Shown here piece by piece: positions 1 to 5,930 of a stretch of 5,999 nucleotides of DNA. A program made the position numbers and the translations under genes. The DNA lies in contig JAKRWB010000587.1 of the NCBI GenBank assembly GCA_022353185.1, forward strand, positions 1 to 5,999. Direction: 5' to 3'. Every line of letters starts with the position of its first letter. Positions within the stretch are counted from its first letter, which is position 1. The notes beneath the pieces are model-generated. The model searched no databases and had not been told where the DNA came from. It saw nothing but the letters and a program-made list of their open reading frames with translations. This DNA comes from ANME-2 cluster archaeon (GTDB taxonomy: Archaea; Halobacteriota; Methanosarcinia; Methanosarcinales; Methanocomedenaceae).

Positions 1-1
1 T

Positions 2-598
2 GATGTGGAATCTGCAAGGTTGATCACGGTTATTCCATCAGGTGATAAGGGTCTCAATACCCTACTGTTCAACACATACACTGAATCCGGCATCTGGAAT
101 ACCACCAACATAGCGGTGGAAGAGCGGGATGTTACGTCGCACATAACCTCAACCGGCAATCTGGCACAGTTAAGAGACAATGAAGACTTAATGATGCCCA
201 GCGGAGCGTTCCTTGTGCTGCAGCGGTATTCCACACCCCCAACGGTATCATCCGGTGTATCTCTTGGTGCGAGCATCATACCTGCGATTTCTATCGAGGT
301 AACACCCGAAATGCTCAACTTCGGGACACTGGCGCCTGGTCAGACCAGCAGTGAGCATAACCTTGACATCAGCAACACCGGGTCGTGCACTGTGAAGGTA
401 ACGGCTGAAGTTGCTGATACGGCTGATAATCTCTATGTCAGCGGGCTGCAGCTTAACTCTGGTATTTGGAGCAATTACTCGGCCACAGTCGCAAAGGCAG
501 CATCGGCCAGTGCAGGTGTAGTGCTTGAGGTGCCTGGTAGCTACACAGGAGTCGGGACACAGGAGGGAAACCTCACACTATGGGTAGAGAAGGTCTGA
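2..598 (+). CDS. DUF3344-type surface protein, C-terminal part (5' end outside window)
   Basis: This is the 3' end of a gene for a secreted surface protein. The frame is open to the window edge, and a GTG at position 5 is unlikely to be the start because it lies inside a conserved domain. Residues about 1-78 match the last third of the DUF3344 domain in the gene at 4770-5849: SARLITVIPSG against SALLWTIIQSA, a DVTSHI/DITAHL element, and MMPSGAFLVLQRY against AVPSGSVLVVEY. From about residue 96 (ISIEVTPEMLNFGTLAPGQ) to the end there is an Ig-like beta-sandwich of the ASH/DUF1573 type with an NTGS turn, ending EGNLTLWVEKV. No C-terminal membrane segment or PGF motif is present, so the product looks secreted, or held by another protein. 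The function of DUF3344 is not known. A terminator begins inside the last codons, which separates this gene from the downstream operon. The domain call is by eye from motif similarity within the window. Confidence 0.85.
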   Translation, partial: DVESARLITVIPSGDKGLNTLLFNTYTESGIWNTTNIAVEERDVTSHITSTGNLAQLRDNEDLMMPSGAFLVLQRYSTPPTVSSGVSLGASIIPAISIEVTPEMLNFGTLAPGQTSSEHNLDISNTGSCTVKVTAEVADTADNLYVSGLQLNSGIWSNYSATVAKAASASAGVVLEVPGSYTGVGTQEGNLTLWVEKV

Positions 599-620
599 TG
601 GACCTTCTTTCTTTTTTTTT
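586..620 (+). terminator. Hairpin plus oligo-T terminator overlapping the stop codon
   Basis: AGAAGGTC (588-595) pairs perfectly with GACCTTCT (601-608). A G-T and an A-T pair (587/609 and 586/610) extend the stem to 10 bp. The loop TGATG (596-600) contains the TGA stop of the preceding gene. The stem runs straight into an oligo-T stretch (608-610 and 612-620). In archaea the T-run alone is often enough for termination, so a perfect bacterial-looking stem here is a bonus. It ends the transcript of the first gene and insulates the operon starting at 861. Confidence 0.75.
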
Positions 621-638
621 GATTATTATTATTCACGT

Positions 639-761
639 GAAAAAATAAAAGATGAAAACTACTTGCATCCTGTACTGGCTGTGCTGACGGTTTACAGGTT
701 TTATTCATGTGTGGGAGCAAAGGAAGAAGGAAACCTTACATTCTGGATATTGGAGGCTTGA
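639..761 (+). pseudogene. Remnant of a DUF3344 gene with the middle deleted
   Basis: One frame from about 639 to the TGA at 759-761 reads as two joined pieces of this locus's own surface-protein type. The first piece, KDENYLHPVLAVLTVYR (648-698), matches DETSLHPVLAVLTLHT at the end of the DUF3344 domain in the gene at 1346-2980. At DNA level, 666-688 matches 2183-2205 with only two mismatches in 23 bases. The second piece, YSCVGAKEEGNLTFWILEA (702-758), matches YTGVGTQEGNLTLWVEKV at the end of the first gene. The roughly 100-residue domain expected between them is absent, and so is everything upstream: the frame upstream of 639 is only the T-rich terminator and low-complexity sequence. No start codon or ribosome binding site precedes it. 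The best reading is a decayed gene copy left by an internal deletion or by recombination between two related genes. It was found by reading the frame; alignment to full-length homologues is not available here. Confidence 0.75.
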
Positions 762-782
762 TTGCTTCCAATGTTGTGATCA

Positions 783-860
783 ATTAGAGGTAAAAATCTA
801 ATAGTAAGATATATATCAATATCGTCTTACAATATGTTTATAATATTATTGGTGATACAA
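783..860 (+). promoter_or_regulatory. Probable promoter and leader of the four-gene operon
   Basis: The stretch between the gene remnant and the first operon gene is strongly AT-rich. The best TATA-like element is GATATATATC at about 808-817. In archaea transcription starts about 25 bases after the box, which would place it near 834-842 and give a leader of about 20-27 nt before the ATG at 861. An alternative A/T box is TAAAAATCTAATA at 791-803. GGTGAT at 851-856 is a ribosome binding site 4 nt before ATG 861. The T-run terminator upstream and the lack of gaps downstream make this the only obvious promoter for the genes to 5849. The exact box and start site are inferred. Confidence 0.45.
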
Positions 861-1349
861 ATGTTCAAAAAAATATTAATATTTATCATACTTTGTTTTA
901 TATTTACACAAACCGCATCAGCCATTGGGATTGGCGTCACTCCAGGCAACTTAAGTTTTAGTGTACAAGCTGGCGGTTCGGATACAAAATCACTATTCGT
1001 GATAAATACCGGTACCGAAATTTCAAATTATAAGGTGTATGTGGATGATGATTATGCTGACTGGTTTGACATCTCGCCTGATAATTTTAATCTAAGCGCA
1101 AGTGAAAATAAAGAGGTCATATTAAAAATAAAACCACCCCTATCTGTGAAAGGTGAGTTCGATTTTAAAGTTTATGCGGTATCTTCGTCACCATCTTCTG
1201 ATTTCAGTGTGGGCAGTGGCATTAGGGTCCCCATCCATGCTGCAGTGTCAAATTCCAATCTGACCACAGCTATATTACTAACACTGGTTATTGCGGGTGT
1301 GGGAACATTACTTTATATAAGAAAGAAAAAGCGTGAATCAATCCCATGA
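861..1349 (+). CDS. Small membrane-anchored Ig-like surface protein
   Basis: This encodes 162 residues. The start at ATG 861 is chosen because GGTGAT (851-856) sits 4 nt upstream and the product then begins MFKK plus a hydrophobic core, a normal signal peptide with likely cleavage after ASA (residue 21). An in-frame ATG at 834 would add nine mostly hydrophobic residues and could only be used leaderless. Residues about 22-127 are a beta-rich Ig-like domain (VTPGNLSFSVQAGG, then FVINTG and ILKIKPP), resembling COG1470-type archaeal surface modules. Residues about 134-153 form a membrane helix followed by RKKKR, giving an outside domain and a cytoplasmic tail. It is the first gene of the operon, and its stop overlaps the next start (ATGA). 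The gene is visibly more AT-rich than its neighbours. A structural, chaperone or docking role for the larger partners is possible, but the function is unknown. Confidence 0.85.
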   Translation: MFKKILIFIILCFIFTQTASAIGIGVTPGNLSFSVQAGGSDTKSLFVINTGTEISNYKVYVDDDYADWFDISPDNFNLSASENKEVILKIKPPLSVKGEFDFKVYAVSSSPSSDFSVGSGIRVPIHAAVSNSNLTTAILLTLVIAGVGTLLYIRKKKRESIP

Positions 1350-2980
1350 CATACAGGAAAGCAAAGCTGTACGTATCCATACTGAATATCCTGTTAGCCA
1401 TGCTCCTGTTATTCTTCATTCATCCGGTACTGGCGGACTATAACTATGATGGCAGCCCGGAACGGGACAAACTCATAACAACTGAACATGAGACAGTTAT
1501 TGGCGGGGTGTACATAGATGGTGGCCATGGGTTGGAAAATACTCCATATACCCAGATTTTCAATGTGCCTGATGGTACTGTAACATGGGCAAGGTTGTAC
1601 GTGGGTGTATGGGGGGGAACCGATGAACGGACCGGCACTATTGATGTCACGTTCAATGAAATTAAACTGGATGCACTAACACTTGAAGGAAAAGATGACA
1701 CCAACCCAGATGTTTATTGTTCCGGCCGCGGCGTGTACTGGATAGGCTATGATGTTACTTCAAACACCACTTCCGGCCCCTTAGATGCAGTCGTAACAAC
1801 TAGCGGTGATATTGATGGCAGGGTGTACGGGGTTATGCTGGTGGCTGTGTACGAAGACCCGGATGGTGAAGAAGTTGAATACTGGGTCAATGAAGGGAAT
1901 CCTAACCTGCATGAAACAAATGAGGAGGCAGTTGCTGAGTTTCCAGGAACGATCGAACTGGACAAGTTCACCCTCGGCAGGCTTGTCGCAGTTTATCTTG
2001 CAGGGGATAAGGCGAAGGACTATCTATACTTCAATGATGAAACATTGTGCGATGGAGATAACTGTGATGATATTGCCAATTCAAATGAATATTTTTTTGA
2101 CTTTAAAACCTTTGATGTTATAGATTATCTCACTGAAGAAAAGAACAAGGCAACGTTCGACCGTGGAGATGAAACAAGTCTACATCCGGTACTGGCCGTG
2201 CTGACCCTGCATACCCAGGAAGAAGGAGATTCAGACCTGAGGGTTTCCAATGTAGCAGTTCCTACCATATATGCCGGGAGCAGCAATACTATTACTGCCA
2301 CGATTGAAAATATCGGCAAGGATGCGGCTTATAGTTTCCAGGCGGCCCTTTATGTGGATGATGAAGTAGTGTCCACAGCATCCATATCATCATTGACAAC
2401 AGAAAAGACCAGGGATGTGGATTTTAGCTGGAAACCCGACCATGACGGCGAGCATGTATTATGGGTATATGTTGACCATAATGATAAAAAAACAGAACTG
2501 AACGAGATAAATAATAAAAATTCGCCCCTGGTTGTCAACGTTATTGATTTCACGCCCCCTGAGATCACGATCGATAAACCCTTAGATGGGGAAGTGGTGG
2601 ACTCGGATACGATTACAATAAGCGGAACCATTGAAGATACGAGTGATGACATTACCGTACTGGTCAATGGAGCTGAGGTTGATACTTCCGGGACTACATG
2701 GAGTTCCCTGGTTCCACTGGTATACGGTTATAATAAGATTATCGTCAGTGCAATAGACGGTGCAAACAATTCAGCAACAGAATTAGTACTTGTAAAGTCA
2801 CTGGCACGAACACAAAGAGGAGAAGATTCTGAAAATACACTGCCAAGTCTGGACAACTTGAACCTTACCGATGAAAGTGTCCCGGGCAATAACACCAACA
2901 ATCCATTAACTGGGCCTTCTGTAATACTTATCATTGTCTTATTAGCACTTGCCTCCTGGTTTAGGAGGGGAGCTACCTGA
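1346..2980 (+). CDS. DUF3344-CARDB-Ig surface protein with C-terminal membrane anchor
   Basis: This encodes 544 residues. The ATG overlaps the previous stop as ATGA, which implies translational coupling; no strong ribosome binding site precedes it. The signal peptide is residues 1-30, ending PVLA before DYNYDG. Residues about 36-291 are a full DUF3344 domain, with GGVYIDGG near its start, the motif EYWVNEG (178-184, also EYWINEG in the gene at 4770), and an end element SLHPVLAVLTLHTQ. Residues about 295-400 fit a CARDB adhesion-type domain (DLRVSNVAVPTIYAG, IENIGKDAAYSF, DHDGEHVLWVYVDH, NEINNKNS). Residues about 402-485 are another Ig-like module of the PPEITI/GTIEDTSDD type. A polar linker with N-glycosylation sequons (NLT, NNT) leads to a terminal hydrophobic segment (about 525-539) and RRGAT. 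There is no PGF motif, so it is probably held by a plain TM anchor. Unusual for the domain set is an acidic C-x4-C loop at residues 235-240. The role is unknown; adhesion or envelope structure is plausible. Confidence 0.88.
   Translation: MTYRKAKLYVSILNILLAMLLLFFIHPVLADYNYDGSPERDKLITTEHETVIGGVYIDGGHGLENTPYTQIFNVPDGTVTWARLYVGVWGGTDERTGTIDVTFNEIKLDALTLEGKDDTNPDVYCSGRGVYWIGYDVTSNTTSGPLDAVVTTSGDIDGRVYGVMLVAVYEDPDGEEVEYWVNEGNPNLHETNEEAVAEFPGTIELDKFTLGRLVAVYLAGDKAKDYLYFNDETLCDGDNCDDIANSNEYFFDFKTFDVIDYLTEEKNKATFDRGDETSLHPVLAVLTLHTQEEGDSDLRVSNVAVPTIYAGSSNTITATIENIGKDAAYSFQAALYVDDEVVSTASISSLTTEKTRDVDFSWKPDHDGEHVLWVYVDHNDKKTELNEINNKNSPLVVNVIDFTPPEITIDKPLDGEVVDSDTITISGTIEDTSDDITVLVNGAEVDTSGTTWSSLVPLVYGYNKIIVSAIDGANNSATELVLVKSLARTQRGEDSENTLPSLDNLNLTDESVPGNNTNNPLTGPSVILIIVLLALASWFRRGAT
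2964..2979 (+). promoter_or_regulatory. Strong ribosome binding site pointing to a CTG start
   Basis: GGAGGGG (2964-2970) is the best Shine-Dalgarno match in the window. It lies inside the last codons of the preceding gene, and 6 nt further on is CTG (2977-2979) in the frame of the next gene. An in-frame TAG at 2962-2964 closes the frame upstream, and there is no ATG, GTG or TTG before 3004. CTG therefore fits both the ribosome binding site spacing and a 4-nt overlap (CTGA) identical in layout to the ATGA overlap at 1346-1349. ATA at 2980 is the second choice. Confidence 0.65.
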
Positions 2981-4791
2981 TAAAACAGATACTTATCCTA
3001 ACATTGCTGATCATCTGTGCAGGTGTTCCTAATGCTTCTGCTGATGAATGGGACAGTGCCACATTCATTCTCAGCCTGGAAAACCCCACAGCATCAAAAG
3101 GTGATTATACATTAACAGTTGTTGAATTCGACGGGTACGGCATGGTCACGGTAAATGTGTCCGATAACGGTGTATATGTAGGGAGTGCCATTATTGAGCA
3201 AAATGAATCGAACTGGTATCACCTTGATGATGATAATATCAGGTTGAAAGGCATTAATGTCACAGATATCAATGTATTACCGATATTTGGCAGCATTTAC
3301 TCTCCCCAGGCCGAGATTGCCTTTGGCACAAAGAAATATCCAGGGGATTTAGGATACCTGGCCATAGATATCACAACTGAAGATGATGAATACATACTGG
3401 ATGAGATAATTACTGCAAGCATGAAGATTAGGAACGTCGGTGATGTAAAAATCGATAATTTACATTTTGACATTGAACCGGACGGTCTTGTGGTCCTGAG
3501 TAATTCCCTGCCATCTGTCATCAACCTTGAGGATGGAACATACCGATCCGAGGAAGTTAAATTCAGATTTCCTGCTCCTTTGACAAAAGGTCTGTACAAT
3601 ATATCTATTCACGCAAGCTGGACCAATGCTGACGGCACAAAATCCGTCGTCGGGGATTCTGCACAAATAGAAGTAAAAAAGCCTGTTGAAATACAAAAAA
3701 TCACAACATCTGAGACAATGGTAGGAAAAAACATATATACTTCAATTAGTGTTGAAAACATCCAGACCCGAGCAGTAACTGTCAGATTAATCGATGTTAT
3801 GCCGATATTTTTTTCACTGGCAGAAGGGACAGTAACAGATAATACATCTGACCTGGTATGGGAGTTCATCCTGGAACCTAATGAAAGAAGAGTATTCTCA
3901 TATCAAATGATACCTGAACAGGTGGGTGCGCATAGAGCGCCAGAAGCACATGTAACCTGGAACCTCTGGGGAGAAGACTACACAAATTGCTCTGATTCCG
4001 ATAATATCGTCGCGGTCTACAAGGGTGTGGCATATCGGGATATTGATATTCAACCCCCTATATTTCCCGAGGTTGTGGTGGTGATGGCAGGTGAGGATTT
4101 CTCAAAACTTGTGGATGCCAAAGGGATTGCACTTACAGATATCAAGGTGATAAATCAAACCCTGAATTGTTTTGTATTCATACCAAAAGGTACTGTCATG
4201 AAATATCCCAACGGCACACCAATAACAAAAATTACAATAAAACAATCAACCAGTGAACCTGGACATCCGAACCATATACGTGTGAGTGAAATGTTTTATG
4301 AGCTTGGACCAAACGGAGCTTTCTTTGACCCATATATTATAATCGATCTGCCATTTGACAGTTCAAAAGTGAGAGGGGGCATTCCAGAAACGTATCGATA
4401 TGATACCGCATGGATTCCATTGGATAGTACGCCTAACGGAGCTAGAATCTCTGCAAGATCGACTAGTTTTTCGATTTTTGCAGTGTTCATAGAAACAAAT
4501 CATGATGTCAACCTTTTCGCAAACATACGATCCGATGTTTCAATTGAAGTGATTACTGATATTATAAACCTCGAACTATCGATGCCGGGAACTTCAAGTG
4601 GCATTGAATCTTTAATGATAAGGAATAGCGGTACCGGTATCTTACATGTAATGGCAGATATGAGGGACGAAACAGGAGAACTTTATACTGAGGAACTTTA
4701 CTTAGAAGAAGATTCTTATGAAATATTAAATGTTACCGGATTTGTAAACCAGAAGGAGATGTTAGTAGTATGGGCAGAAGACGTCAAATAA
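2977..4791 (+). CDS. Large secreted multidomain surface protein (COG1361-like, ZU5-like, Ig-like tail)
   Basis: This has 604 residues if started at CTG 2977. That start gives a complete signal peptide (positive K3, hydrophobic 5-17, cleavage after NASA at residue 22) and follows GGAGGGG by 6 nt. The later TTG at 3004 would leave only 13 uncharged residues before the cleavage site, too short to export. By eye the mature protein contains an N-terminal beta-rich region (23-125), two COG1361-like S-layer repeats (about 125-230 and 237-347), and a ZU5-like module (about 378-506: VFIPKGTVMKYPNGTP, YELGPNGAFFDPYI, WIPLDSTP, FAVFIE). It ends in an Ig-like tail (523-604: SIEVITDIINLELS to LVVWAEDVK) resembling the tail of the gene at 2-598. 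At least nine N-x-S/T sequons are present. There is no C-terminal membrane segment or sorting motif, so it must be secreted or retained by partners such as the products of the flanking genes. The function is not recognised; a structural envelope role is inferred. Confidence 0.85.
   Translation: MIKQILILTLLIICAGVPNASADEWDSATFILSLENPTASKGDYTLTVVEFDGYGMVTVNVSDNGVYVGSAIIEQNESNWYHLDDDNIRLKGINVTDINVLPIFGSIYSPQAEIAFGTKKYPGDLGYLAIDITTEDDEYILDEIITASMKIRNVGDVKIDNLHFDIEPDGLVVLSNSLPSVINLEDGTYRSEEVKFRFPAPLTKGLYNISIHASWTNADGTKSVVGDSAQIEVKKPVEIQKITTSETMVGKNIYTSISVENIQTRAVTVRLIDVMPIFFSLAEGTVTDNTSDLVWEFILEPNERRVFSYQMIPEQVGAHRAPEAHVTWNLWGEDYTNCSDSDNIVAVYKGVAYRDIDIQPPIFPEVVVVMAGEDFSKLVDAKGIALTDIKVINQTLNCFVFIPKGTVMKYPNGTPITKITIKQSTSEPGHPNHIRVSEMFYELGPNGAFFDPYIIIDLPFDSSKVRGGIPETYRYDTAWIPLDSTPNGARISARSTSFSIFAVFIETNHDVNLFANIRSDVSIEVITDIINLELSMPGTSSGIESLMIRNSGTGILHVMADMRDETGELYTEELYLEEDSYEILNVTGFVNQKEMLVVWAEDVK
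4753..4769 (+). promoter_or_regulatory. Ribosome binding site deciding the start at 4770
   Basis: AAGGAGAT (4753-4760) lies inside the end of the preceding gene, 9 nt before ATG 4770. The alternative ATG at 4797 is preceded only by A-rich sequence with no Shine-Dalgarno match. The 4770 start also supplies the RRR charge expected at the front of a signal peptide, so it is preferred despite a 22-nt overlap with the upstream gene. Confidence 0.6.
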
Positions 4792-5849
4792 AAGATATGC
4801 AAAATGTAGTTCAAATCCTGTCGGTTGTTCTGCTGTTCTTGCTTGCAATGCCTGCAGCAGCACAGGAACCTGAAATAAATGGTCTTGCAGCCGATAAACC
4901 ACTCACGACCTATAGCCATGACACCATTAAAGGTGGTATTATCTATACCCCTGGAGATAGTTACTACAGTGGGAACATGTTTTCCGGTGATACCTATACC
5001 GTCGATCAAACTGTTTCAATCCCTGAGGGAGCTGTTGTGAAACTTGCACGACTTTACAATTACTGGACATGGAGTGCTGAAGGCTCAACTGGTAAATACC
5101 CGGACATGAAGGTAACATTCGTCAGTTTTGAAATTGAACCTGACCAACAGTACAACGACAGGAAACGATGGGACCCATATGATTATCCGTCCGGTACATG
5201 GGCGTATGATGTGACCGAACATGTATCAGGAAGTGGAACGTACACGGCTGTTGTGGAGAACATGGGACCATCTGGGGCTTTCTTTGCATTAAACGGGATA
5301 GGATTGGTCGTAATCTATACAGATGCAAATGGAAAGGATATTGAATACTGGATTAACGAAGGATGTGATATGCTCAACTCACAGATGAACGATGATGGTT
5401 CACCAAAATACTATACTACCCCTGAGCAGACCGTCACTGAGTTAATGAAACCGACAATTTCCCAGGCACCGATAAAGAGCGCATTATTATGGACTATTAT
5501 CCAATCAGCTAACTGGGATGAAAGTACCTTGAGGGTTAATGGAAAAGAGTGGGAAGGAATCTATGACGGCACACCACACCCGGGCCTGGATATCGATTTG
5601 CGGGATATTACTGCCCATTTGAATCCTGGTGAAAACAGTATACAATTCCAGGCCGTCGGTGATTTTGCAGTACCATCCGGTTCAGTACTTGTTGTTGAAT
5701 ATGATTCTTCATCAGATGGGGCTTTACAGGAGTCAGGACAACAGGATACATCTGAAACTAATAGTGTGCCTGGATTTGAAGGGGTTTTTTCAATTATGCT
5801 GGTTCTATCAACGGTATATTGGATCAGAAAAGGTGATTTGATAAAGTGA
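4770..5849 (+). CDS. DUF3344 surface protein with PGF-CTERM sorting tail
   Basis: This encodes 359 residues. The signal peptide has a charged front (GRRRQIK), a hydrophobic core (13-28) and likely cleavage after AAA (31). Residues about 39-310 are a DUF3344 domain on its own: DTIKGGIIYTPGDS, VKLARLYNYWTWS, PSGTWAYDVTEHVSGSGTYTA, EYWINEGCDML (192-202), ALLWTIIQSANWDE, DLRDITAHLNPGENS and AVPSGSVLVVEY. A short polar Ser/Gln/Asp-rich linker leads to PGFEG (334-338), a hydrophobic stretch to residue 352, and RKGDLIK. That arrangement is PGF-CTERM, the tail recognised by archaeosortase A, which in haloarchaea is removed and replaced by a lipid anchor (known for the family, inferred here). This is the last gene of the operon and overlaps the previous one by 22 nt. 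It differs from the DUF3344 protein at 1346-2980 in lacking CARDB/Ig modules and in using a sorting tail. The substrate or binding partner is unknown. Confidence 0.9.
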   Translation: MGRRRQIKDMQNVVQILSVVLLFLLAMPAAAQEPEINGLAADKPLTTYSHDTIKGGIIYTPGDSYYSGNMFSGDTYTVDQTVSIPEGAVVKLARLYNYWTWSAEGSTGKYPDMKVTFVSFEIEPDQQYNDRKRWDPYDYPSGTWAYDVTEHVSGSGTYTAVVENMGPSGAFFALNGIGLVVIYTDANGKDIEYWINEGCDMLNSQMNDDGSPKYYTTPEQTVTELMKPTISQAPIKSALLWTIIQSANWDESTLRVNGKEWEGIYDGTPHPGLDIDLRDITAHLNPGENSIQFQAVGDFAVPSGSVLVVEYDSSSDGALQESGQQDTSETNSVPGFEGVFSIMLVLSTVYWIRKGDLIK

Positions 5850-5862
5850 CATTTCATGTTTC

Positions 5863-5930
5863 AATCTAGAAAGATTAATGTGCTAACGAAGTTAGGTGAC
5901 CTTTATAAAAATAATACATCATTTTATTTT
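5863..5930 (+). terminator. Possible operon terminator region
   Basis: The sequence after the last stop is AT-rich. It holds two small inverted repeats, AATCT/AGATT (5863-5867 and 5872-5876, 4-nt loop) and CTAAC/GTTAG (5883-5887 and 5891-5895, 3-nt loop), then a T-rich stretch TTTTATTTT (5922-5930). Each stem is only 5 bp and the T-rich stretch is 26 bases beyond the second, so this is much weaker than the terminator at 586-620. T-rich runs alone can terminate archaeal transcription. The remaining bases to 5999 show no gene or promoter I can support. Confidence 0.3.

Noticed and set aside
5..598. GTG at position 5 as a true start
   Set aside because: The frame is open to the window edge and the GTG falls inside the conserved DUF3344 core, so the gene is simply cut off by the window.
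834..860. ATG 834 or GTG 852 as the start of the first operon gene
   Set aside because: ATG 861 has the GGTGAT site at 4 nt and a canonical signal peptide beginning MFKK. ATG 834 lacks a binding site and would need leaderless initiation, which cannot be excluded from sequence alone.
1611..1617. Run of seven G inside the 1346-2980 gene as a phase-variation switch
   Set aside because: It is short, single, encodes a normal Gly-Gly in a conserved region, and has no promoter or early-gene position. It could equally be a sequencing-error hotspot, but the frame is intact on both sides.
1444..2934. Open frames on the minus strand and in alternate plus frames within the large genes
   Set aside because: They lack ribosome binding sites, have Ser/Val/Thr-rich low-complexity content typical of antisense translation of these genes, and show no family features.
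4797..5849. ATG 4797 as the start of the last operon gene
   Set aside because: No ribosome binding site, and the signal peptide would lose its positive charges; ATG 4770 has AAGGAGAT at suitable spacing.
5861..5930. Inverted repeats after the operon as an attachment site or small RNA
   Set aside because: The stems are only 5 bp with no flanking direct repeats, integrase or promoter, so nothing beyond a possible weak terminator can be supported.
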